NCBI RefSeq assembly: GCF_000373585.1
Contig: NZ_KB891906.1
Location: 5,573-67,836 of the forward strand
Direction of reading: 5' to 3'
DNA length: 62,264 nt
Source: Streptomyces sp. MspMP-M5
Lineage (GTDB): Bacteria; Actinomycetota; Actinomycetes; Streptomycetales; Streptomycetaceae
Notes under the pieces: model-generated
Told to the model about the DNA's origin: nothing
Database searches by the model: none
What the model saw: only the letters and a program-made list of their open reading frames with translations
Program-made: the position numbers and the translations under genes
In this document: one piece after another, positions 51,488-59,794 of the stretch
Position numbering within the stretch: the stretch's first letter is position 1
Layout of the letters: each line of letters begins with the position of its first letter

Positions 51488-51817
51488 CCCCACTTCCAAG
51501 GCATGTGGGACCGTTCCCTGGCGTTCCCTGACGACGGCACACCCCGGTGTGCTCAGGGCGTCAACTCCAGGAGTGCGACGGCGCGGACTGCGTCGAAGCA
51601 TCGATCAACTCCAGGTGCACAGCCGTGAATTGGGAGCCTCAGGGGACCTGTAGAACATCCCCGGCGAACCCGGTCCCGGGCTGGAGCCGGCCGGCCGTAC
51701 CGTTGGCAGCCGTTGTTCGTCGCCGACTGTTGTTCGCCGTAGGGGTCGTCCGGCGGATGACTTCACCTTCGGGCGATCACTTGGTTTTTCCAAGCTTCAT
51801 GGTTACGCTGCCGCTGC
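51488..51817. other. Intergenic region, no gene seen
   Basis: About 330 bp without a supported gene. Short frames (51605-51793 minus) are unbiased. GTGTGCTCAGGGCGTCAACTCC at 51547 and ATCAACTCCAGGTGCAC at 51602 share an AACTCCAGG repeat (51563, 51606). Confidence 0.35.
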
Positions 51818-52252
51818 ATGATCACCAGCAGCAGGAACGATGGATACGGGCTCTCCATGGACCCGGACCGCCTCGATGTGGCGCAGGTGCACCAATGGTT
51901 GTCGACCGATGCGTTCTGGGCTCTGGGGCGCACTCGGGAATCAGTCGAAGAGTCGGTGCGCGGGTCACTGAACTTCGCCGTCTACGACGCCTCCGGTAGC
52001 CAGGTCGCCTACGCGCGCGTGGTCACCGACCGCACAACCTTTGCTTGGCTGTGCGACGTCTACGTTGCACCCGCGCACCGCGGCAAAGGACTCGGTACCT
52101 GGCTTGCAGAAGCGGTTCGCGACCACCTCGCCCCCTATCGGCTCAAGCGTGTGCTCCTCTCGACGCTCGACGCGCACGAGGTCTACGCGAAGGCTGGTTT
52201 CGTCCCTGTCCCGAACCCCGAGAAATTCATGGTTTTGAATGCAGAGGGATGA
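51818..52252 (+). CDS. GNAT-family N-acetyltransferase
   Basis: 144 residues: LDVAQVHQWLSTDAFWALGR, FAVYDASGSQVAYARVVTDR, FAWLCDVYVAPAHRGKGLGT (motif A with RGKGLGT) and VLLSTLDAHEVYAKAGFVPV ending NPEKFMVLN. This is the short YjcF/ElaA-like GNAT pattern (WLxxDxYxxGR, LCDVYV, HxLYxKxGF) that acts on small amines or proteins of unknown identity. Complete and monocistronic. Confidence 0.9.
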   Translation: MITSSRNDGYGLSMDPDRLDVAQVHQWLSTDAFWALGRTRESVEESVRGSLNFAVYDASGSQVAYARVVTDRTTFAWLCDVYVAPAHRGKGLGTWLAEAVRDHLAPYRLKRVLLSTLDAHEVYAKAGFVPVPNPEKFMVLNAEG

Positions 52253-52302
52253 CCGAAGCCGGGGGTAGGCCGCCACAGACCCAACAGGCTCACGGGCGGG
52301 GC

Positions 52303-53226
52303 TCAGCGGGCCGGGAAGCTGTAGGTGTAGCCCTGGGAGTCGAGCTGGTCCAGCAGCTTGGCGAGAGCTGTGATGGTCTGCGATCGGTCGCCGCCGCCGT
52401 CGTGCATCAGGATGATCGAGCCCGGGTGCAGGTTGCGGTTGATGTTCTGCAGGATGCCGGCGACGCCGGGTCGCTTCCAGTCGTCGGAGTCGTCGCTCCA
52501 GGCGATCGGCCGGAGCCCGTGCTGAGCGGCGATGTCGCGAATGACGGGTTTGAAGTCACCGCCGGGTGCCCGGTAGTACCAGAGCTTGGCCCCGGGGCCG
52601 GCCGCGTCGGATATCTGCCGCTGGGCGTCGGCTATCTCGTGGATGTTGTAGTCCAGCGGCATGCTGCTCTGCCGCTCGTTGTGGTGTACGGAGTGGTCGC
52701 ACAGCCGGTCACCGGCGGCGACTATCGCCTTGGTGAGGTCGGGGTGGTGCTGCGCGTTCGGGCCGATCTCGCAGAACGTGGCCTTGGCATGGTGCTGGGC
52801 CAGCAGCGCCAGTACCTTCGGCGTCCAGCGCGGGTCCGGGCCGTCGTCGAAGGTCAGCGCGACGGATTTGCCGCCGTCCTGCGTGGCGAACTGGAGCGCG
52901 TTGCTCACCGTGAAACCATTCGACAAGCCGGCGGCCGAAGCGCTGCCCGGGTCACTCGGCCCGGCAGCGGTCGACGAGGACTGGGCGGCGTGAGAGGAAG
53001 AGGGGGCGGCGGGCAACGAGGACGACGCGCTGTGCGACGGAGGCGGGGAAGGGGAGGCCGAGCCGGTGGCGACGATGGACCGGGCAATGGGTCGGGGAGC
53101 TGAGGTGGACGGCTGCCCGGCTGCCGACGACGTCTGGGCCGCATACGCTCCGTATGCCGCAAGGGTGGCTCCGGTGACCGCCACCGCAACGGTGACTGCC
53201 GCCTTCTTCGCACTGGCCAATGCCAC
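52303..53226 (-). CDS. Secreted polysaccharide deacetylase (NodB-type)
   Basis: 307 residues from GTG 53226 (GGAGG 8 nt upstream; an ATG 33 nt earlier lacks an RBS). Signal peptide or anchor: VALASAKKAAVTVAVAVTGA, then a Ser/Ala/Pro linker (residues 30-100). The NodB domain (about 110-305) shows SVALTFDDGPDPRWTPKVLA (base Asp and metal Asp), CDHSVHHNERQSS (metal His pair), YYRAPGGDFKPVI and RPIAWSDDSDDWKRPG, ending IILMHDGGGDRS. It likely removes N-acetyl groups from peptidoglycan or chitin-like polymers at the cell surface. Confidence 0.92.
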   Translation of the reverse strand: MALASAKKAAVTVAVAVTGATLAAYGAYAAQTSSAAGQPSTSAPRPIARSIVATGSASPSPPPSHSASSSLPAAPSSSHAAQSSSTAAGPSDPGSASAAGLSNGFTVSNALQFATQDGGKSVALTFDDGPDPRWTPKVLALLAQHHAKATFCEIGPNAQHHPDLTKAIVAAGDRLCDHSVHHNERQSSMPLDYNIHEIADAQRQISDAAGPGAKLWYYRAPGGDFKPVIRDIAAQHGLRPIAWSDDSDDWKRPGVAGILQNINRNLHPGSIILMHDGGGDRSQTITALAKLLDQLDSQGYTYSFPAR

Positions 53227-53929
53227 AGCAGGTCCCTCCAACGGCGCCCCGGCGGGCATGCCTGTTCAGCGGTGACGGGTGATGGTATGTCGCACACGGC
53301 AGGAGTGGGGGAGCCGGCTGCGTGGTCGTCGTCGTGGGTTTGAGGTCCCGGTGACGGATCCGGTGGCTGCTGCGCCTACTCCTGGTTCGCCACTCTTTGT
53401 GACGCATAAGACGCTAATGGTCCGTTTTGTGTGCTATGTCGATAACGGTAGAGGAATCCGGAGTCGCAGCCCAGGGGCTCGCTGTGTGACCTGCATCCCG
53501 TTCGGGCCTGCGGTGATGCAGAGCAGGGCTGTCGTCCTGAGATTTTGGGGCGGCTTTCCCTGTGCGATCACACCGTCGCGGGCGCCGGGCATGCTCTGCA
53601 GCGCCCGGCGCGTCGGGTGAAGGCGGACGGAGATCACTGCACGCGGGGTCGGCGCCAACGCGCAGATTCGCCGCGATCTTGCTTCGTGGGCCAGCGGCTC
53701 CCGCGTCCGTCTCGCTGGTGTGATGCGGTGCGGGCGGGGGTGGGGGCGGGGCACCAGTGAGGCGGTGTGGCTGTGGTGGCGTGGAGGGTGAGCGGGTATC
53801 CGGCCCGCAGGAGCGGGATGCCCTTAAGGTGCTCGGTCACGGCTGAGGTCGGCGAACCGACCCAGTGCGGCCGGCCGACTCCGATCCGTCAGAGCGCTTT
53901 GTCCCCCTTGTGTAGATATTCTGTGCAGT
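53227..53929. other. Long intergenic region with one hairpin
   Basis: About 700 bp with no supported gene. A 9-bp-stem hairpin (GCGCCGGGC 53582-53590 / GCCCGGCGC 53603-53611) looks like a leftover terminator. TAGATAT (about 53913) is a likely -10 for the phosphatase gene, whose GTG follows within 15 bp. Confidence 0.45.
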
Positions 53930-55024
53930 GTGATCGAGTCTGGACGGCCGCGGCTCCGTCGCCACAGCCGGTGGGGGTTTGTACGGCTGTCGCCGGTCAT
54001 CCTGACCGTCGTCATCGCCAGCCTGGCGTACGCCACTCCTCCGGAAATGGCCTTCAGTCGCCTCCTGCCCGCGGCGCCGGCCCTCGCCGCCGCTATGTGG
54101 CCGGTACTCCCCACCGTCCTGCTGGGCACGGTCTGCCTCTTTCTGATGATCGGCCTCAGCATCGTGTTCCCCGGCCTGGGGACGTGGTGGACGGCTGCGG
54201 GGATCATCGCGGTCACCGTGGCGGCCGCATACGGAAGCCATGTCCGGCTCCAGCGGGAGCGGACCCTCTTCCAGGTGCGGCTCGTCGCCGACGCGGCGCA
54301 GCAGGTGGTGCTGAGTCCGATGCCGCGCCGCTACGGGCGCGTCGAGATCGAGTCGCTGTATCTCGCGGCCGAGGCGGAGGCCCGTATCGGTGGGGACTTC
54401 TACGAGGTGGCCGACACGCGATACGGGGTCAGGTTGCTCATCGGTGATGTGCGGGGCAAGGGCCTGCCGGCAGTGGGGGCGGCCGCGGCGATCGTCAACT
54501 CCTTCCGGGAGGCGGCCTATGGCGAGGCCGACCTGATCAGCGTCGCGCGCCGGCTGGACGCCAGCAGCACCCGCTACAACGCGGCTTTTCCCCCTGAGGG
54601 GTCGATGGAGCGCTTCGCCACCGCCCTTCTCGTCGAGATCCCGCATGAGGGCAGGCGGGTCGAGATCCTCAACTGCGGACATCCCCCGCCGCTGCTTCTG
54701 AACCGCGGGGAACTCCGTGCCCTCGAGCCCACCACCCCTTCGCCACTGCTCAACCTCGCGGAGCTGATCGGCGATCACTACACCGTCGACACCTTCGACT
54801 TCGGCCCCGGTGACCTGCTTTTTCTCTATACCGACGGGATCGCCGAGGCCCGCGCTCGCGACGGTGAGTTCTTCCCACTGGCGGCCTGGATGCGCCGACA
54901 GCCCCCGACGCAGCCCCACGAACTGCTCGCGGCTCTTCACCACGAACTCCTCGCCTACAGCAGAGGACGACTGGACGACGACATCGCCGCCCTCGCAGTG
55001 CGCCTGCGTGAACCCTCGGAGTGA
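53930..55024 (+). CDS. Membrane PP2C/SpoIIE-type serine phosphatase
   Basis: 364 residues from GTG 53930. Four or so N-terminal helices (LSPVILTVVIASLAYATPP, LAAAMWPVLPTVLLGTVCLF, ISIVF-type segment, WTAAGIIAVTVAAAYG) anchor it. The phosphatase domain (about 120-360) shows VVLSPMPRRYGRVEIESLYL, GGDFYEVADTRYGVRLLIGD (metal Asp), VRGKGLPAVGAAAAIVNSFR, NCGHPPPLLL and FLYTDGIAEARARDGEF, with the final DDDIAALAVRL. Such actinobacterial phosphatases dephosphorylate anti-anti-sigma factors. No anti-sigma partner is adjacent. Confidence 0.92.
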   Translation: MIESGRPRLRRHSRWGFVRLSPVILTVVIASLAYATPPEMAFSRLLPAAPALAAAMWPVLPTVLLGTVCLFLMIGLSIVFPGLGTWWTAAGIIAVTVAAAYGSHVRLQRERTLFQVRLVADAAQQVVLSPMPRRYGRVEIESLYLAAEAEARIGGDFYEVADTRYGVRLLIGDVRGKGLPAVGAAAAIVNSFREAAYGEADLISVARRLDASSTRYNAAFPPEGSMERFATALLVEIPHEGRRVEILNCGHPPPLLLNRGELRALEPTTPSPLLNLAELIGDHYTVDTFDFGPGDLLFLYTDGIAEARARDGEFFPLAAWMRRQPPTQPHELLAALHHELLAYSRGRLDDDIAALAVRLREPSE

Positions 55025-55278
55025 GCCCGCCCAGATCGCGCCAGGTGATGTGTGCTCGACGTAGTCCTGGCCCTGCTCCGCAGGAAAGCGGGGACCGCCT
55101 ACGCGAACAGCACGGCGTCCGCTCCATCAGGAGGCAGCCGGGGCCGTCCCGCTTGAGCCGGGCGTCCGCCCGCCGGGTGGGCCTTTGTGCACGAGTTGCA
55201 CAGGACAGGGCCGCGGACCGGTGGCGGAGTGCTTGCTCCGGTATGTCGAGAAAGTCCCCGCTGCTCGGCTCGGGCCGG
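55025..55278. other. Intergenic region, no gene seen
   Basis: About 250 bp between the 3' ends of the phosphatase and methyltransferase genes. No confident terminator hairpin or gene. Confidence 0.3.
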
Positions 55279-56034
55279 TCAGGTCAGTTCAGCGGTGATC
55301 TGCCAGAACGGCAGTAGTACTCTGCCGTGTTGGTCGACGGTCGCGGTGTCGTCCCGCTCCGAGGTGCCCGATACGGCGGGCGCCAAGCTCTGCCATGCCT
55401 GCCGGGTCAAACCGGTGGTGTAGTGACGGGGTTCCATGCGCCGGATCGTCCAGTCGTTGCGGAAAGCGTCGCGCAGGCTGCGTTCGTCCATGTCGGCCGG
55501 CATCTTCAGACGGGCGGCCAACTCTCCGCGGAAGCACAGGGCATGAAGCCTCGCACCGGGCGCGCACACCCGACGCAGACCAGCGAGGTACGCCCGCCGC
55601 TGGTCGGCGTCCAGGCAGTGCAGCATGGCGCTGTCGACGACGGTGCGGAAACCCCCTGCCACGCCGATGCCGTGCAGTTCCGTCGCGTCCGCGACGGTGA
55701 AGGTCACCGGACTGTCGATGGCGGCGGCCTTGGCCCGGCTGCGCTCGATCGCGGAGGGTGCGGCGTCGAAGGCGGTCACCTCGTAGCCGCGGCCGGCCAG
55801 GAACAAGGCGTTGTCCCCGAGTCCGCAGCCGCATTCCAGCACCGGGCCGGTGATCTCGCCCGCGGCTTCCAACTCGACGATCAGCGGTTGGGGAGCGTTC
55901 AGTTCCCACGGGATCAGGTCCGACTGGCGGTCGTCCGCTCCGAAGGAGATCTCGTGCCCTTGGTACATCGCCTCGAAATCCAGTGCCGCCTCCCGGCTGC
56001 CCTGGTCGTCATGCGCAGGATGCAGATCGGCCAT
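55279..56034 (-). CDS. Class I SAM-dependent methyltransferase
   Basis: 251 residues from ATG 56034 (GGTGAGGG upstream). SAM-binding motif I is PVLECGCGLGDNALFLAGRG, motif II is YEVTAFDAAPSAIERSRAKA, and motif III-like VTFTVADATELHG and FRTVVDSAMLHCLDADQRRA (the post-motif 'HxL' step) follow. ARLHALCFRGEL closes the core. The family includes small-molecule and thiopurine/tellurite-type methyltransferases. It is divergent from a TetR gene with inverted repeats between, suggesting a drug- or metabolite-induced detoxifying methylation. Confidence 0.9.
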   Translation of the reverse strand: MADLHPAHDDQGSREAALDFEAMYQGHEISFGADDRQSDLIPWELNAPQPLIVELEAAGEITGPVLECGCGLGDNALFLAGRGYEVTAFDAAPSAIERSRAKAAAIDSPVTFTVADATELHGIGVAGGFRTVVDSAMLHCLDADQRRAYLAGLRRVCAPGARLHALCFRGELAARLKMPADMDERSLRDAFRNDWTIRRMEPRHYTTGLTRQAWQSLAPAVSGTSERDDTATVDQHGRVLLPFWQITAELT

Positions 56035-56052
56035 CCAACCCTCACCTCTTCT

Positions 56053-56110
56053 AGTAGACGGGGTTGTTCACTAAAGGGAGTGTAGGCAGGAAGGAACGCT
56101 GCCGTCTACT
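56053..56110. promoter_or_regulatory. Distant inverted repeat between methyltransferase and TetR
   Basis: AGTAGACGG (56053-56061) and CCGTCTACT (56102-56110) are perfectly complementary 9-mers 40 bp apart, each next to one of the divergent start codons. They may be two half-site operators for the TetR protein with looping, or two promoter-proximal copies of one site. Confidence 0.5.
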
Positions 56111-56119
56111 GTTGGGCTC

Positions 56120-56743
56120 ATGGCAGAGAGCGCAACACCTGGACGCCGCCGCCGAGGTGCGGAACTGGAGCACGCGATCTACGTGGCGACGCTCGACGAG
56201 TGGGCCGCGAACGGCTACGGCCAACTCACCATGGAAGGCATCGCCGCCCGTGCCGGCACAGGCAAGGCGGCGCTCTACCGGCGTTGGTCCGGCAAGCAGC
56301 CCCTGGTTCTGGACGCCCTGCGCTACGCTCTGCCCCCGCTGCCCGAGCCGGACCCGGAGCACTCGGCCCGGGAGAACCTCGCCGGCGCGCTCGCCGCCTT
56401 CAGCGATGTGCTGGCCGGCAGGACTCTCGTACCAGGTATCGAGTTCATCGGCGACCTGCTGCGCGAGCCGCACCTGCGCGCCGTATTCGCCGGCGAGATC
56501 ATTGCGCCGCGACTTGAGCGCATCGAAGCCATCCTGCGCGAGGGTGTGCGCAGCGGCGAGTACGGCCCCGAGGTCGCGCACCCGCTGGCCGCACGCACCG
56601 GTCCCGCTCTGATACTCCAGACCTTCCTGCTCACCGGCGAGCCACCGAGCTCGCGGGAGCTCGACCTCATCATCGACACCGTGCTCCGTCGGACGGCCAC
56701 GTCGGGGGAGGAGAAGGAGCAGGAGCGGGACGGAAGCGGCTGA
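56120..56743 (+). CDS. TetR-family regulator
   Basis: 207 residues. The HTH domain (15-60): ELEHAIYVATLDEWAANGYG, then TMEGIAARAGTGKAALYRRW. The C-terminal domain (70-205) has the TetR_C_16-like layout with FSDVLAGRTLVPGIEFIGDL and EGVRSGEYGPEVAHPLAART, ending Glu/Lys-rich. It probably represses itself and the divergent methyltransferase. Confidence 0.92.
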   Translation: MAESATPGRRRRGAELEHAIYVATLDEWAANGYGQLTMEGIAARAGTGKAALYRRWSGKQPLVLDALRYALPPLPEPDPEHSARENLAGALAAFSDVLAGRTLVPGIEFIGDLLREPHLRAVFAGEIIAPRLERIEAILREGVRSGEYGPEVAHPLAARTGPALILQTFLLTGEPPSSRELDLIIDTVLRRTATSGEEKEQERDGSG

Positions 56744-57047
56744 AGAGGCGAGCCTGTCCGGGCGCGGGACGAGGCGGGTCGGCACCGGGATCGTTCGGTG
56801 AACTCCGCATCGCCGCGCCGGTGATCGGGAGGGCGTTGGCCTGGGTGCTGCCGGGTCGGAAGGTGGGACGACCGCGGTGAGGGCTCGGTGGCGGTATCCG
56901 CGGTGGGCAGTCGCGGTCGGTTCCCTTGTGTGGCAATCCCCATAGAGCCTTGCTCGGTTGCGTGATCTTGCAACTGTCGTGGAGTCCCACGCGTCTCACC
57001 GGTCATCGACACATCAACCGGATGAACCGACCGGACGGACTGGGCAC
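56744..57047. other. Intergenic region, no gene seen
   Basis: About 300 bp upstream of the transglycosylase gene. The frame that runs into that gene from 56958 starts with MRDLATVVESHASH but lacks hydrophobic or conserved character. Confidence 0.35.
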
Positions 57048-57758
57048 ATGCAAGGACAGCAAGCAGGAGCGACGGGCAGCGGCCGGGTGGGGCGACAAGG
57101 TCAGCAGCCCGCACGTCCCTCTTGGGAGGTGTCTCCACCCGCCACGGCGTACCGCGCTGCTCCGGCGGCGAGGGGGAACAGGCGCCCCGGCCGCCGAGGG
57201 CGTCGGGCGGGCCTGGCGGTCGGAGCCGTGCTCATGGTCGCCGCCCTCGGCGTCGTCTGGTGGCTGACCCGGCCGCCCACGCTGCCCACTATTCCCCGTC
57301 AGTACCTTGCGACCGTTCAGTCGGCCACCAAGACCTGCCCGGAGTTGAGCGTTCCGTTGCTGGCCGCGCAACTCGACGCGGAGAGCCACTGGAATCCGCA
57401 GGCGGACTCCGGTCAAGCCCAGGGCATCGCGCAGTTCCACCCGTCGACCTGGGCGGAGTGGGGCAAGGACTACACCGGCGACGGCAAAGCCGACGTATGG
57501 AACCCGGCCGACGCCATCCCGGCCCAGGGCGCCTATATGTGCCACCTGTTCAAGCAGGTCAAGGGCGTCCCCGGCGACCCCACCCAGCTCGCGCTCGCCG
57601 CGTACAACGCGGGCCCCGGCGCGGTGCTCAAGGCCCACGGCATCCCGCAGATCTCCGAGACGCAGAACTACGTCAACCGGATCGAGGCGCTGATCCCGAA
57701 GTACACCCAGACCTACGCCCAGCAGATCGGCGCGTCACCCAGCCCTTCGGGCAACTGA
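57048..57758 (+). CDS. Membrane-anchored lytic transglycosylase (SLT domain)
   Basis: 236 residues from ATG 57048 (MQGQQAGATGSGRVGRQGQQ). A basic cytoplasmic head is followed by one membrane helix (about 60-80, AGLAVGAVLMVAALGVVWWL) and an extracellular SLT-like lysozyme fold (about 95-225): QLDAESHWNPQADSGQAQGI with the catalytic Glu, FHPSTWAEWGKDYTGDG, DAIPAQGAYMCHLF and LALAAYNAGPGAVLKAHG, ending YVNRIEALIPKY. It cleaves peptidoglycan glycan strands. Complete, with a short Ser/Pro tail. Confidence 0.9.
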   Translation: MQGQQAGATGSGRVGRQGQQPARPSWEVSPPATAYRAAPAARGNRRPGRRGRRAGLAVGAVLMVAALGVVWWLTRPPTLPTIPRQYLATVQSATKTCPELSVPLLAAQLDAESHWNPQADSGQAQGIAQFHPSTWAEWGKDYTGDGKADVWNPADAIPAQGAYMCHLFKQVKGVPGDPTQLALAAYNAGPGAVLKAHGIPQISETQNYVNRIEALIPKYTQTYAQQIGASPSPSGN

Positions 57759-57944
57759 CGAGGCACGGGACCTTTCTCACGGAGGGGCTCAAGGCCACCT
57801 ACACGGTGGTGGGCATCGACGATGACGTGATCACGGTCTCGGGGCCGTCCTGGACGACCACGTTCACCGGTCTCAGCCCGCGTCCACCGCGGCGGGTGTG
57901 CTGCCGGTGGGCCGTTTGCGCGGCGGTGCGGGGGGTTAGGGTAT

Positions 57945-57960
57945 TTGCATGGGAGCGCAA
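57945..57960. promoter_or_regulatory. ArsR operator overlapping its own start codon
   Basis: TTGCATGGGAGCGCAA fits TTGCAT-N4-GCGCAA, the same pattern as 61947-61962. It contains the ATG of the ArsR gene and lies just after a -10-like TAGGGT (57936-57941), an ideal repression site. Confidence 0.55.
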
Positions 57961-58371
57961 GTTGAGGCGTGGGACGCAGCCGGGGCCGAACGGGCGATCG
58001 CGGTGCTGAAGGCGGTGGCCGATCCGACGCGGTACCGGCTGTTGTGGGCGCTGAGCCGGCAGGAGTATCCGGTCGGCAGCTTGGCGGAGATGGTGGGCGC
58101 GCACGTGGCCGCGGTCTCGCAGCACCTGGCGAAGCTCCGCACGGCGGGGCTGGTGGTCACGCGGCGGGAGGGCACGCGGATCTACTACCGGGTGGCCGGC
58201 CCGCATGTGCGAGGGCTGCTGGAGGAGGCGTCGCTGGTGGCATCGGCGCCGCCGCCGGAGGGCGCCGGGCTGGTGAGCGGGCAGGAGGAGGCGGCCGCGG
58301 TGGCGCAGGAGCAGCCGGCGCGGGCGACCGGTCGCCGGGTGCGGGCCCGGCGGCCCGCGACGGCGGAGTAG
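57949..58371 (+). CDS. ArsR/SmtB-family regulator (KmtR-like)
   Basis: 140 residues. The winged helix (about 12-92) reads ERAIAVLKAVADPTRYRLLW, SLAEMVGAHVAAVSQHLAKL, RTAGLVVTRREGTRIYYRVA. This is closest in style to nickel/cobalt sensors of the KmtR group, but the expected His-rich helix after PHVRGLLEEA (FHAEH in relatives) is replaced by SLVASAPPPEGAG. The C-terminal 45 residues are Glu/Ala then Arg-rich. Either the metal site is lost or another ligand is sensed. Operator-like sites overlap its start and stand upstream of the ABC permease. It converges on the ABC ATPase gene, 10 bp away. Confidence 0.88.
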   Translation: MGAQVEAWDAAGAERAIAVLKAVADPTRYRLLWALSRQEYPVGSLAEMVGAHVAAVSQHLAKLRTAGLVVTRREGTRIYYRVAGPHVRGLLEEASLVASAPPPEGAGLVSGQEEAAAVAQEQPARATGRRVRARRPATAE

Positions 58372-58381
58372 CGGCCGCGGC

Positions 58382-59767
58382 TCACCGCGGGGTGCCGGCT
58401 TCGTCGAGGCGGTACTCCTGGGGGTCGGCGTCGTAGGAGTACAGCTCGGCGTAGCGGCCCCAGTCGGTGGCGGTGTCCAGCTGCTGGTCGATCTGTTCGC
58501 TGGTGTAGTGGTGGGCTAGCAGGTCGCGGAAGAAGCCGGCGCGCAGGGTGCGGTTCGGGTTCTGCCGCAGGCTGGTGGTGATCAGTTTGACCAGGGGGAT
58601 CTCCAGTGCGGCGGGGGCGAAGATCGCCTTGGACTGCTGGACGTCGGCGTCGGCGAAGGCGGTGCCGCGTTCGGTGAGGACGAGGTCGTCCTGGCTGATC
58701 CCGGCCAGGCCGAGGAGGTCGAGGGCGTCGACGAGGGGCAGGATGTCGTCGATCTCCAGGCCGAGTTCTTCGGCGAGGTCGGCGAGATCGCAGCGGCCTC
58801 CCCGGTGGTCGACCATTTCGGCGAGGCCGGCGAGGGCGTCGACGCTGGTGGTGGGCAGCGGGGTGTTGGCGTAGGTGCGCTTCTCCCGTTCCATGGTCTC
58901 GGTGCGGCCGGGGAGGCGGGACTCCTTGGGGCGGCCGGTCATGGTGCGGTAGACGCGGTCGATGAGGTCCTCGAAGGCGGCCGCGTCGCGGTCGCGGGGG
59001 CGGTCGAGCGTGACGTCGAAGGTCTCGCGGATGGTGCCGGGGCGGGAGCCGAGGACGACGATGCGGTCGGCCATCAGGACGGCCTCTTCGATGTTGTGGG
59101 TGACCAGGACGACGGCGCGGGTGGGGAACTGGCCCGACTCCCACAGTTCCAGCAGTTCGCCGCGGAGGTTCTCGGCGGTGAGGACGTCGAGGGCGGAGAA
59201 GGGTTCGTCCATCATCAGCACGTCGGGTTCGACGACGAGGGCGCGGGCGAACCCGACGCGCTGGCGCATGCCGCCGGAGAGTTCCTTGGGGTAGGCGGAT
59301 TCGAAGCCGTCGAGGCCGATGAGGTCGATGGCCTGGAGGGCGGCCTTGGCGCGCTGGTCGGTGGGGACGCCGCGGGCTTCGAGGCCGATTTCGACGTTCT
59401 GCTGGACGGTGAGCCAGGGCAGCAGGGCGAACGTCTGGAAGACCATGGCGGTGCCGGGGTTGGCGCCGGTCAGCGGTGTGCCGCGGTAGGCCACGGTGCC
59501 GCTGCTGGGCGGGATGAGGCCGGCCAGGCAGCGCAGCAGGGTGGACTTGCCGGAGCCGGACTTGCCGAGCAGGGCGACGATCTCCCCGGCGCGGACGGTG
59601 AAGTCGATGCCGGTGAGGACCGGGAGTTCGCCGTCGGCGCCGGCGTAGGACTTGGTCAGGGCCTGGGTGGACAGCAGGACGGTGCCGTCGGCCGGACGGG
59701 ACCGGTGCGTCTGCGGGGTGCCGGCGGTCCGGCGGGTGCGGAGGTTGCGGAGGGCGCTGAGGACCAT
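58382..59767 (-). CDS. ABC transporter ATPase with AAA-associated C-terminal domain
   Basis: 461 residues. NBD (40-270): Walker A LLGKSGSGKSTLLRCLAG, Q loop MVFQTFALLPW, signature KELSGGMRQRVGFARAL, Walker B EPDVLMMDEPFSALD and switch His in VLVTHNIEEAV. The C-terminal region (about 310-461: MVDHRGGRCDLADLAEELGL, EIDDILPLVDALDLLGLAGI, SLRQNPNRTLRAGFFRDLLA) is the AAA-associated domain found in nitrate/sulfonate/bicarbonate-type (NitT/TauT) systems and believed to be regulatory. The double permease gene lies 27 bp upstream. No substrate-binding protein gene is in the window. Confidence 0.93.
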   Translation of the reverse strand: MVLSALRNLRTRRTAGTPQTHRSRPADGTVLLSTQALTKSYAGADGELPVLTGIDFTVRAGEIVALLGKSGSGKSTLLRCLAGLIPPSSGTVAYRGTPLTGANPGTAMVFQTFALLPWLTVQQNVEIGLEARGVPTDQRAKAALQAIDLIGLDGFESAYPKELSGGMRQRVGFARALVVEPDVLMMDEPFSALDVLTAENLRGELLELWESGQFPTRAVVLVTHNIEEAVLMADRIVVLGSRPGTIRETFDVTLDRPRDRDAAAFEDLIDRVYRTMTGRPKESRLPGRTETMEREKRTYANTPLPTTSVDALAGLAEMVDHRGGRCDLADLAEELGLEIDDILPLVDALDLLGLAGISQDDLVLTERGTAFADADVQQSKAIFAPAALEIPLVKLITTSLRQNPNRTLRAGFFRDLLAHHYTSEQIDQQLDTATDWGRYAELYSYDADPQEYRLDEAGTPR

Positions 59768-59794
59768 GAGGGCTCCAAGGCTGTCGGGCGGCGG

